Notes under the pieces: model-generated | The model's database searches: none | What the model saw: only the letters and a program-made list of their open reading frames with translations | What the model was told of the DNA's origin: nothing | Assembly (NCBI RefSeq): GCF_014697025.1 | Contig: NZ_JACJRC010000036.1 | Coordinates: forward strand, 1-43,607 | Origin: Alkalinema sp. FACHB-956 | GTDB taxonomy: Bacteria; Cyanobacteriota; Cyanobacteriia; Leptolyngbyales; Leptolyngbyaceae | DNA length: 43,607 bases | Reading direction: 5' to 3' | Translations under genes and position numbers: made by a program | Shown: piece by piece, positions 26,413 to 33,900 of the stretch | How the letters are laid out: the number at the start of each line of letters is the position of its first letter | How positions within the stretch are numbered: position 1 is the first letter of the stretch

Positions 26413-27798
26413 TCAGCGGGACGGCCCGATCGGTTGCAATTCATCCAAATGCTGACAGAGGGTTTTCGCAAACAGACTCCCGCTGGCATAGTCCTGCACG
26501 TAGTCCTTCGGGGTTTGGGCTTGGGCCGCCGCTTCCTCCATCAGCTTGTCAATCTGTTCGTTCAGCGCCTCCGCAATCCGGCGATCGAGGGCTTGGATTT
26601 CCTCCGGGGTCACGTATTGCGCCGCCTTCTCCAACACAAACGCCTGGAGTCGATTTAATAGGGCATGGCGAATATCCTCCCGCAGCGCCTTGAGGTTCAG
26701 CAGCCGCGTGACTTGGTACTGGGCTTGCAGACCCACCTGTTTAGCAATCTCCGTCATCGATAATCCCTGGCAGTGGAATAATTGCAGGGCTTGCAGAAAA
26801 TGCGTAGATTTGGGTGCTTTGAGCCGAGTGGTGCGATCGGCCACAACCTGCTGCATGGCCGCCTGTAGGCTCGTGGTGAACCCCTGGCGGTAGACTTGCA
26901 AAAATTGTCCGGCCCCGCTGTCCTCCTCCGGCGGCTTATCGGCAATACGATCGGCCAGGGTAAAGTTCTCCCCCTCATCCAGCGAACTGGTTTTCAACGA
27001 TCCCCCCTTCACCCAGACTCGATATTGCCGGATGCGATCGGCAATCATGCGCAACTGTCGCAGCACCGCCGTGGGGCTGAGATCAATCTGCTCGGTTTGT
27101 AACCACTGCGCCATCTCCTGCAATTGCTCATCCGTCGGTTGGGGACAGGAGCCTTTCACCCCCGCTTGCCGTTGTTGCAGGCGATCGCGGCGATAGACGG
27201 CGTGGTAGCTTTCCAAAATCCGCTGGGCTTGCTGGATTTCCCCCGGCGTCAACGGCTGATAGGAGGACAGAATATGTTCCAGCTTTTTGGGGGTGGTGTC
27301 ATTGAGGATGGCCCAATCGCTCAGGAGATAAACGCCACATTCTAATAGGAAGCGATTCAGTTCTCGATGGTGTTTCACCAAGCGCACCGTCCAAGTGCTG
27401 AGGCTACCGCGCCGTGGATCGAAGCTTTCTAGAATCTGTTTGGCCAGCGGTTTGTAGGCCCGAGGTTGGGTGCTGCCATCATCGTCAAGCACGAAGGGAA
27501 ATAAATCCGTGCGCCGGAAGCCATGGTTTTCGCCAAACTGCATTTCCAGTTGAATACACACCTGTTCGATCTGGCTAGAGATAAACGATCGCAGGCTGAG
27601 TTCAGCCAGTTGGCTATCTGGCCCAGATTCCTGTATCCAATCCATGAGCTGTTGCTGAATGGCTACATTGTTTGCAGAATCAGCAATATCGGGAAAGTGC
27701 ATCAGAATAAAATTCTTGACCGCTGGCAGTTCCTGGGCACGGCTGCGACCCGTATTGTCTAGTTTTACGAGTTTCCAATAACGAGAAGCAGTACTCAT
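26413..27798 (-). CDS. Sigma-70-like (ECF-related) transcription factor
   Basis: Protein of 461 residues with features of an atypical sigma factor. A central stretch (RRGSLSTWTVRLVKHHRELNRFLLECG) resembles the region-2 helix of sigma-70 proteins. Near residues 340-400 a region-4-like helix-turn-helix reads ALQLFHCQGLSMTEIAKQVGL followed by VTRLLNLKALREDI. The long helical C-terminus after it is unlike canonical sigma factors. ATG 27798 is chosen because GGAGAGAT lies directly upstream; a TTG seven codons earlier is unsupported. It is first in the leftward set with DUF1822, CHAT-CHASE2, DUF928-like and caspase genes, so it may drive their expression. It diverges from the recombinase-domain gene over about 307 bp. 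Confidence 0.78.
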   Translation of the reverse strand: MSTASRYWKLVKLDNTGRSRAQELPAVKNFILMHFPDIADSANNVAIQQQLMDWIQESGPDSQLAELSLRSFISSQIEQVCIQLEMQFGENHGFRRTDLFPFVLDDDGSTQPRAYKPLAKQILESFDPRRGSLSTWTVRLVKHHRELNRFLLECGVYLLSDWAILNDTTPKKLEHILSSYQPLTPGEIQQAQRILESYHAVYRRDRLQQRQAGVKGSCPQPTDEQLQEMAQWLQTEQIDLSPTAVLRQLRMIADRIRQYRVWVKGGSLKTSSLDEGENFTLADRIADKPPEEDSGAGQFLQVYRQGFTTSLQAAMQQVVADRTTRLKAPKSTHFLQALQLFHCQGLSMTEIAKQVGLQAQYQVTRLLNLKALREDIRHALLNRLQAFVLEKAAQYVTPEEIQALDRRIAEALNEQIDKLMEEAAAQAQTPKDYVQDYASGSLFAKTLCQHLDELQPIGPSR

Positions 27799-28105
27799 AT
27801 CTCTCCGCGATCGCCCCAATGGTTTTACGTTTTATTACCGAGTATCTATTTTTATTAAGTCAACAGGATGACTTCCATCCGCTCTCTGAGCGACAAAATC
27901 TGGCTTTACCCACTCCTAGATTAGGCATGATACCTTGGGTCTGCCAAGCCTGAAGCGTCCAGATTCCCGTGAAAATGGGTTATAGGAAAACACGATCGCA
28001 CCGCACGAAAGAAAAGAATAGTTAACTACCAATCCCCTCACAAAAGTTGGTCAATACTTAAACTAGGATAGTCTTTAAGCTATATAGAGGACGATATTTA
28101 GCTCC
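27799..28105. other. Divergent control region
   Basis: 307 bp between the sigma-like and recombinase-domain genes. No gene is seen. AT-rich tracts near 27830-27860 and 28010-28100 are the likely promoter zones; no box could be assigned securely. Confidence 0.4.
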
Positions 28106-28465
28106 ATGAACGCTGAACAGTTTCAACGGCATCCTGTTTGGGAACGCCTTAACCAAGGCCGTCAAGCCAAAGCTGCTCAAGGAGGGTATGCAGGGTATGG
28201 TGCGCCAGCCTTTGGACAACAGTCGATCGATGGTGAACTCGTCGAAAATCCCAGTGAGCAAGAAATTATTGACTTAATTCGACGGCACCACAAATCTGGT
28301 AAATCCCTCCAACAAATTGCGGATTGGCTCAACAATAAAGGTTACACAACTAAACGTGGGCAACAGTGGCGCAGGGTATCGGTCAAACGAGTTTTGGATC
28401 GTCTCTATGGCAGGTCTACTCAACTGTCTGGAGAAGTCACCAAGCTCAATCACGAAGCTCAATGA
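28106..28465 (+). CDS. Stand-alone serine-recombinase 'Recombinase' DNA-binding domain protein
   Basis: Protein of 119 residues. GRQAKAAQGGYAGYGAPAFG, then DGELVENPSEQEIIDLIRR, SLQQIADWLNNKGYTTKRG and WRRVSVKRVLDR follow the order of the central Recombinase domain of large serine recombinases (the part that contacts DNA after the catalytic domain). The catalytic resolvase domain with its Ser is absent, and no frame upstream encodes it. It could be a remnant, but the clean ATG, intact frame and short length resemble small cyanobacterial proteins annotated as recombinase family. It may act as a DNA-binding accessory factor or repressor. It has its own AT-rich upstream region and no partner gene. 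Confidence 0.72.
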   Translation: MNAEQFQRHPVWERLNQGRQAKAAQGGYAGYGAPAFGQQSIDGELVENPSEQEIIDLIRRHHKSGKSLQQIADWLNNKGYTTKRGQQWRRVSVKRVLDRLYGRSTQLSGEVTKLNHEAQ

Positions 28466-28506
28466 AGCCTAAATCTCAGCGCCACCACAATAGCGCCACC
28501 ACAATA

Positions 28507-28581
28507 TAGATCTCTTACAGATAGATCTCTTATAGACAGATCCCTTGCAGATAGATCTCTTACAGACAGATCCTTTGCAAA
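28507..28581 (+). repeat. Degenerate tandem repeats, AGATCTCTTACAGA type
   Basis: Four to five units of about 15-18 bp alternate TAGATCTCTTACAGA and CAGATCCCTTGCAGA forms directly downstream of the recombinase-domain gene. Confidence 0.8.
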
Positions 28582-28771
28582 ATTTGAACCATTCTTCCCC
28601 AGATTCGATTTTCCTCAAATTGAGCTAAATTCTCCTTTTTTCTCGTTGCGCGGTACACAGGGGGCAAGGGAGATCGGATCTGTCCTGTCTATGGGGCCAT
28701 CTGAAACCAATTGATACTACTGGCCTTCCTGGCCTAGGGCGATCGTTTCAGGGGATCCAAGACTGTTCCCC

Positions 28772-28819
28772 AAGGCAGGCAACTGGAAAGGCGGGCAACT
28801 GGAAAGGCGGGCAACTGGA
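28772..28819 (+). repeat. Three tandem 16-bp units
   Basis: AAGGCAGGCAACTGGA at 28772 and AAGGCGGGCAACTGGA at 28788 and 28804; the last two are identical. Confidence 0.9.
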
Positions 28820-28941
28820 GTCGCCGCCGCCAGTCGATCGGGGCTGACTGGATCGAGGCGAGGCGATCGGGGCCAGACGATCGAGGCTGACTGGATCGGT
28901 TTTAGCCGATAATATCCAGAGCCTTTTATGGATAACTGGCC

Positions 28942-30474
28942 ATGCACACCTTTTGGCAATCCTTTACGCTACAGACTTTGCCGCTCTATCAGTGGCGATC
29001 GTCTAGCTATCTCTACCAACTGGTGGGACTCCTGCAAGCTTGGCGATCGGGCAGTTGGCTTTTGCAGCAGGGGGATTTAATGGCGTTGGGACTGTTGGGC
29101 ATCCTCTTCGGCCTCGCACCCTATGTCTCCACCACCCTGATTTCGATCTTATTGATCGCCTGCATTGGCTTTTGGGCATTGCTGACAATCTCGGATCCGC
29201 GCGAAAAAGCGGGGTGGGGCTTTACACCCATTCACCTAACGTTGCTGCTGTACTGGGGCATTTCCGTGATCGCCACAGGGTTATCGCCCGTCCGCACCGC
29301 CGCGATCGAAGGCTTAGCCAAACTGACGCTCTATCTGCTGACATTTGTGGTGATGGCGCGGGTGCTGCGGATCCCTCGCCTGCGATCGTGGCTGATTGGG
29401 ATCTACCTCCACACCGCACTCCTCGTCAGTTGCTACGGCATTCGCCAATGGATTTTTGGCGCACCCCCCCTCGCCACTTGGTCGGATCCGGAATCGGAAA
29501 TGGGCAACTTCACCCGCGTCTACAGTTTTCTGGGTAATCCCAACCTGCTGGCGAGCTATCTGATCCCAGCGGTCGCCTACAGCCTCATGGCCATTTTCGT
29601 CTGGCGCGGTAAATTACCGAAAGCCCTCGCTGCTGTCATGGCGATCGTCAATACCCTCTCCCTCGTCTTTACCTTCAGTCGAGGGGGCTGGATTGGCCTC
29701 GTGCTGGCCCTGGTTATCATGGGCTTGCTGGTGGGATTCTGGCTGAATCTCTACCGCAAAAAGTGGGTGTTGCCTGCGGTACTGGGCGGCATGGGGGGCT
29801 TTATTTTGCTGAGTGTCCTGTTTGTGCCACCCGTGCGATCGCGGGTGATGAGCATGTTCATTGGCCGGGGAGACAGTAGTAATAACTTCCGGCTCAATGT
29901 GTGGACTTCGGTGGTGGATATGATCAAGGCGCGTCCGGTTCTGGGTATTGGGCCAGGAAACGATGCCTTTAACAAAATCTATCCCCTCTATGCCCGATCG
30001 CGCTTTACCGCATTGAGTGCCTATTCCGTTCTGTTGGAAATTTGCGTAGAAACGGGTTTGATTGGCCTCTTTAGCTTCCTCTGGTTCCTGTCGGTCACCT
30101 TTACCCAAGGCATCGTGCAACTGCGACGGCTGCGGGATAGCTTGAATACCGATGGCTTCTGGTTGATTGGAGCCGTGGGAAGCATGGTAGGACTGCTGGG
30201 ACAAGGTTTAGTGGACACCGTGTGGTATCGGCCTCAGGTGAATATGCTGTGGTGGTTGGCCGTTGCCATTATTGCCAGCTTTTACACAGCCCAGCCCCTG
30301 GTTCAGCAGACCGCAACCCCAATCCCACCCACCCCCACCCCCTCAGATGCCCTCAAACCCGGACAGCGGGGCTTTGCCGCCAGTATGTTTGGTGACCACC
30401 TTACCGTAGAGGATCGAGCCGACGATCGGGATTCTGAGGCTCCGTCCCCGGCGAACCCCGATCGCCAGTCCTAG
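28942..30474 (+). CDS. ictB: IctB-family membrane protein (Wzy/O-antigen ligase-like)
   Basis: Integral membrane protein of 510 residues with about ten or more hydrophobic segments. The N-terminal pattern (FWQSFTLQTLPLYQWRSSSYLYQL) and the motifs GNPNLLASYLIP, FTFSRGGWIGL and GIGPGNDAFNKIYP are those of cyanobacterial IctB. IctB was first linked to inorganic carbon accumulation but belongs to the O-antigen ligase/polymerase superfamily, and its biochemical role is not settled. After the last segment (about 450) a polar Pro/Ser-rich tail of 55 residues follows. The start ATG has no obvious ribosome-binding site. It is followed by the invertase gene on the same strand after about 270 bp. Confidence 0.92.
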   Translation: MHTFWQSFTLQTLPLYQWRSSSYLYQLVGLLQAWRSGSWLLQQGDLMALGLLGILFGLAPYVSTTLISILLIACIGFWALLTISDPREKAGWGFTPIHLTLLLYWGISVIATGLSPVRTAAIEGLAKLTLYLLTFVVMARVLRIPRLRSWLIGIYLHTALLVSCYGIRQWIFGAPPLATWSDPESEMGNFTRVYSFLGNPNLLASYLIPAVAYSLMAIFVWRGKLPKALAAVMAIVNTLSLVFTFSRGGWIGLVLALVIMGLLVGFWLNLYRKKWVLPAVLGGMGGFILLSVLFVPPVRSRVMSMFIGRGDSSNNFRLNVWTSVVDMIKARPVLGIGPGNDAFNKIYPLYARSRFTALSAYSVLLEICVETGLIGLFSFLWFLSVTFTQGIVQLRRLRDSLNTDGFWLIGAVGSMVGLLGQGLVDTVWYRPQVNMLWWLAVAIIASFYTAQPLVQQTATPIPPTPTPSDALKPGQRGFAASMFGDHLTVEDRADDRDSEAPSPANPDRQS

Positions 30475-30741
30475 CCGCTGATGTCATAATCTCTTGACGT
30501 ATTAAATTCATACGGCCTTCATACAGTCCCAGCGAGGGCTCTGGACGAGCGGACTAGCGTGGTTTGTGCCATCGCCAGTTCTGTGAGATCCCAGGCGATC
30601 GCTGGGCTGTTTATTTTTCAGCCCGCAATTGTATCCGGGAGATCGTCAATCCACGGTGCACCTTCGCCGTATTTTCACAGTGGCAAGGCCCCACTCTCCA
30701 GGAAATCTTTTAACCTGGGGGGAAAGCATTCGGTGTTATCT

Positions 30742-32220
30742 ATGTCCCGTGCCCGACTGGATGAAGCGGCCATTGTTCAAATGGCCCAGAAGTTGCTCTA
30801 TGAGCAAGCGATGGTCACTTTGGATGGGCAATGGATTGGTGCGGTTGCCGCCATTCCCAAACAATCTCGGAAACAGCCCGTTCAACCAGAACTCAACTAC
30901 GGTGAAATTTTTATTCGGGATAATGTGCCTGTGATGGCATATTTTCTCACGCAGGGGAAGTACGAGCCGGTGCGCCATTTCCTGCTGACTTGCCTACGCT
31001 TACAAAGCCAAGAAATCCAAACCCGAGGCATTTTTCCCACCAGCTTCGTAGAGCAGGATGGCCATGTGGTTGCCGATTATGGCCAGCGGGCGATCGGACG
31101 GGTAGTTTCTGTGGATGCGACGCTGTGGTGGGTCATTTTGGCCTATATGTACGTGCGGGCCAGTGGCGATCGGGATTTTGCGGGCCAAGCGATCGTGCAA
31201 AGCGGCATTCAGCAATTTCTGGATCTGATTTTGCGACCTTCGTTTCGCAAAGCGCCCACCCTCTATGTCCCCGATGGCGCATTTATGATCGATCGTCCGC
31301 TGGATGTGTGGGGCGCACCCTTGGAAATTCAGGTCTTGCTCTATGGGGCGTTGCACAGTGCAGCAGGGTTAATGCAAATTGGCTCGGAATCCGTTCACTC
31401 CCAAGCGTCTAACGCGCAAGATCCAAATCAGCGGACGAAATCGAAATCCTATTTATTCCAAACGCCGCACTCCGTTCACCATTGTTTGGAATATGCCCAC
31501 CGATTACGGCAGTATCTGCTGAAGCATTATTGGGTGACGAGTAAAACCGTGCAGGTGCTCAGACGCCGCCCCACGGAACAGTATGGGGTGGAAATTCAGA
31601 ATGAATATAATATCCACACGGAAACGATTCCCCACTGGTTGCAGGATTGGATGGGGCCTCGGGGGGGATATCTGATTGGGAATATTCGCACGGGGCGGCC
31701 TGATTTTCGCTTCTTTACCTTAGGCAATTGTCTGGGAGCGATTTTTGATGTGATTTCGGTGAAACAGCAGCAAGCCCTGTTTCGCTTAGTGGTGCAAAAT
31801 CAGCATGATTTGGTGGCCCACATGCCCCTGCGCATTTGTCATCCCCCGCTTGTTGAGGAGGATTGGCGCAATAAAACGGGCTACGATCGCAAAAACTTAC
31901 CTTGGTGCTATCACAACGCGGGTCACTGGCCTTGTTTGATGTGGTTTTTAGCGACGGCAATGCTGCGTCGGCACCATCCAGAGGATTTAGCGATCGAGGT
32001 GCGGCAGTTGTTAGAAGTGAGTTATCAACTGATGCTGCGGCAGTTGCCCCAACAAAAGTGGGCAGAATATTTCGATGGCCCAACGGGAAATTGGATCGGG
32101 CAACAGGCACGCATTAATCAAACTTGGACGATCGTTGGCTTTTTACTGATGCACCATTTGCTGCGGGTGAACGGCCAAGATGCCCACCTGCTGGATGTGC
32201 ATTACGACATGAAGTTGTAA
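30742..32220 (+). CDS. Neutral/alkaline invertase (GH100)
   Basis: Cytoplasmic enzyme that splits sucrose to glucose and fructose; sucrose is a common cyanobacterial compatible solute. With the chosen ATG it is 492 residues. GH100 features are ELNYGEIFIRDNVPVM, GRVVSVDATLWWVILAY (probable catalytic Asp125), VWGAPLEIQVLLYGAL, IGNIRTGRPDFRFFTLGN and the VEEDWRNKTGYDRKNLPWCYHNAG segment (acidic catalytic residue near 372-373). A polar insert of about 24 residues (SESVHSQASNAQ onward) follows residue 214. The frame extends 61 codons upstream to a GTG at 30559, but that part has no family match, and the family begins about 20 residues before LDGQWIGAVAA. A clear terminator follows. Confidence 0.9.
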   Translation: MSRARLDEAAIVQMAQKLLYEQAMVTLDGQWIGAVAAIPKQSRKQPVQPELNYGEIFIRDNVPVMAYFLTQGKYEPVRHFLLTCLRLQSQEIQTRGIFPTSFVEQDGHVVADYGQRAIGRVVSVDATLWWVILAYMYVRASGDRDFAGQAIVQSGIQQFLDLILRPSFRKAPTLYVPDGAFMIDRPLDVWGAPLEIQVLLYGALHSAAGLMQIGSESVHSQASNAQDPNQRTKSKSYLFQTPHSVHHCLEYAHRLRQYLLKHYWVTSKTVQVLRRRPTEQYGVEIQNEYNIHTETIPHWLQDWMGPRGGYLIGNIRTGRPDFRFFTLGNCLGAIFDVISVKQQQALFRLVVQNQHDLVAHMPLRICHPPLVEEDWRNKTGYDRKNLPWCYHNAGHWPCLMWFLATAMLRRHHPEDLAIEVRQLLEVSYQLMLRQLPQQKWAEYFDGPTGNWIGQQARINQTWTIVGFLLMHHLLRVNGQDAHLLDVHYDMKL

Positions 32221-32266
32221 TGACAGTTGGACTAGTCGCTGGAATTACAATCGATCGTGCCATTAT

Positions 32267-32296
32267 AAAACCCCTCTCTCTCCAGAAAGGGGTTTT
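32267..32296 (+). terminator. Hairpin terminator after the invertase gene
   Basis: AAAACCCCT (32267-32275) pairs exactly with AGGGGTTTT (32288-32296), giving a nine-base stem that ends in four Ts. Confidence 0.85.
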
Positions 32297-32396
32297 GCTA
32301 TCTGAACCGATGGTCGTCTAAACCAACGGTATAAGATTTGCACGTTATGGTTCTCTCAAAGCCAATTGCTCCCAAGCTAACGAGCAATCATTTAAA

Positions 32397-32456
32397 AGCA
32401 CAACTGAAAGCACAACTGGAAACACAACTGGAAATACAACCAGAAACAGAAATGAA
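32397..32456 (+). repeat. Tandem 12-bp units, AAGCACAACTGG type
   Basis: About five head-to-tail 12-bp units with small changes lie between the invertase terminator and the end of the NmrA-like gene. Confidence 0.85.
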
Positions 32457-32507
32457 AGCACGAATTTAGATCATCACGTGAGAGGTTCCTGTTAGAGAAC
32501 CCTCTTC

Positions 32508-33440
32508 CTACCAGAGAATCATCGTGTTGTAGTGCTCGCGGATGTAGGATTTCAACGACTGCGGTTGAATGTGGGGATAGCGATCGGTCATCACAGCCCC
32601 CAGCTTACCTTTTCCAGAGACTAAGGCATAGTGATACTGTTGGGAGAGATAATCCCGCATCGATCGGGCCGTTTCCCGTTTCTGTTCAATCCAGCGTTGT
32701 AACTCGGCTACACTCCCCAAATTCCGCTCTGCCAACACTTGAATCGTATTGGCTTCAAACAGCGTTTTCAATTCTTTCATCGTGACCGTGTCACCCGCCA
32801 CTTGCAACGCGGTATTCGCCAAACCTTCATCGAGTACAGCCTCAGCGGTGTAGGCGGCCACATCGTGCACCGTCGTGGTGTCAAAGGCCGTATTGCCATC
32901 GCCCCAATACTTAAACAATCCCTTGTGTAAATCAAACACCACCCCAAAGGGACTGAACAAAACCTCTGTCAGAATGCCATTCAGAATCAGCGTGTGGGAT
33001 AACTTACGATTTCCCTGGAGGGCTTGATAAATCGCTTTCCGGAAGTTCAAGCTGTAGTGATCGCCCCAGTCTAAGTTGCGATAATCCACGGAGAAATCAG
33101 AGGGAATGAACCGTTTGACGCCTGCGGCTTCTGCGGCTTGAATCAGGTTCATTTGCCCATTGACAACCACATCCGCATCGCCATTGACCACAGAAACCAC
33201 AGTTTCAATGCCACGGCAGGCGGCTACCAAACTTTCGGGAACCAGCAGATCCCCATGCACCAACTGCACACCCATCCGTTGCAAGTTGAGCAGTTTTTCC
33301 TGACTGTGGGGATTACTGGACGTATGTTCTCGAACGAGTGCTTTGACGGTCAAGTTTTCTTTTTGTGCGAGGGCTTTACCAATTTCATAGCCCACCATAC
33401 CCGTTGCACCGACTAACAGGACTGGTAACTTCGCAGTCAT
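32508..33440 (-). CDS. NmrA-like / isoflavone-reductase-like NAD(P)-binding protein
   Basis: Soluble atypical short-chain dehydrogenase of about 310 residues. The Rossmann start PVLLVGATGMVGYEIGKAL contains the G-x-x-G-x-x-G dinucleotide motif. Further on are HGDLLVPESLVAACRGIETVVSVV and AAGVKRFIPSDFSVDY, typical of the NmrA/PCBER group. The classical Tyr-x-x-x-Lys of short-chain dehydrogenases is not in its usual form, so it may reduce a small-molecule substrate or act as a redox sensor. ATG 33440 is preferred: the Rossmann strand follows in four residues, whereas the seven-codon GTG extension adds nothing conserved. Its neighbours do not suggest a pathway. Confidence 0.85.
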   Translation of the reverse strand: MTAKLPVLLVGATGMVGYEIGKALAQKENLTVKALVREHTSSNPHSQEKLLNLQRMGVQLVHGDLLVPESLVAACRGIETVVSVVNGDADVVVNGQMNLIQAAEAAGVKRFIPSDFSVDYRNLDWGDHYSLNFRKAIYQALQGNRKLSHTLILNGILTEVLFSPFGVVFDLHKGLFKYWGDGNTAFDTTTVHDVAAYTAEAVLDEGLANTALQVAGDTVTMKELKTLFEANTIQVLAERNLGSVAELQRWIEQKRETARSMRDYLSQQYHYALVSGKGKLGAVMTDRYPHIQPQSLKSYIREHYNTMILW

Positions 33441-33900
33441 AGCTCTAATCCTCAATTGCACAGAAAAGATTGCCAGAACAGATTACACAGAACAGATTAA
33501 ATTGAATATAAAAAATACTCGTTATTCAACAATTAATACAACAATTAATGCAATTTTTAAAGAAACACTAATCAAGGCTATTTCCCGTAGGTCTGTTTTC
33601 AATTAAGACATGTCCAATCAACATGCTTTATAAATCCAGAGATCGGCACAGGCCGCCTTAGATCATTGTGAACAGGCTAGGACATCGATCGAGGACTCGC
33701 TTGAGAGAACTCGCTTGAGAGTTAGCCTTGATTAATGTTGGATATCTTGCACGGAGTCATTGTAAGAATCATCTGTTCCTGTACTATCGTGCAATTAATT
33801 TTTCGGGGATCGCAATCTGTCAGTCTTTCTTTCCATTAGTCGATCGAACTTCATGAAGTTCTTCAACAACGGGTTAAGTCCTGCTGCATTTGCAAGGATT
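33441..33900. other. 460-bp AT-rich intergenic region
   Basis: No gene is supported. It includes ACAGATTACAC/ACAGATTAAAT duplications near 33478, two CAACAATTAAT copies near 33528-33547, a CTCGCTTGAGAG pair (about 33696-33721) and the palindrome at 33846-33861. It contains the promoter of the leftward NmrA-like gene. Confidence 0.5.
33846..33861. promoter_or_regulatory. Perfect 16-bp palindrome
   Basis: GAACTTCATGAAGTTC reads the same on both strands and lies 40 bp after the stop of the tRNA nucleotidyltransferase gene. It could be a dimeric regulator site or a hairpin; nothing decides. Confidence 0.4.

Larger units (their letters stand above)
28466..28941. other. 476-bp repeat-rich region before ictB
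   Basis: No gene is supported. It contains AGCGCCACCACAAT twice (28479-28506), the AGATCTCTTACAGAT-like series (28507-28581), the 16-bp triplet (28772-28819) and a GATCGGGGCTGACTGGATC pair (about 28837-28900). Confidence 0.6.

Noticed and set aside
30559-30741. 61-codon N-terminal extension of the invertase from a GTG start
   Set aside because: No family similarity, and no ribosome-binding site to support it; GH100 similarity begins just after Met at 30742.
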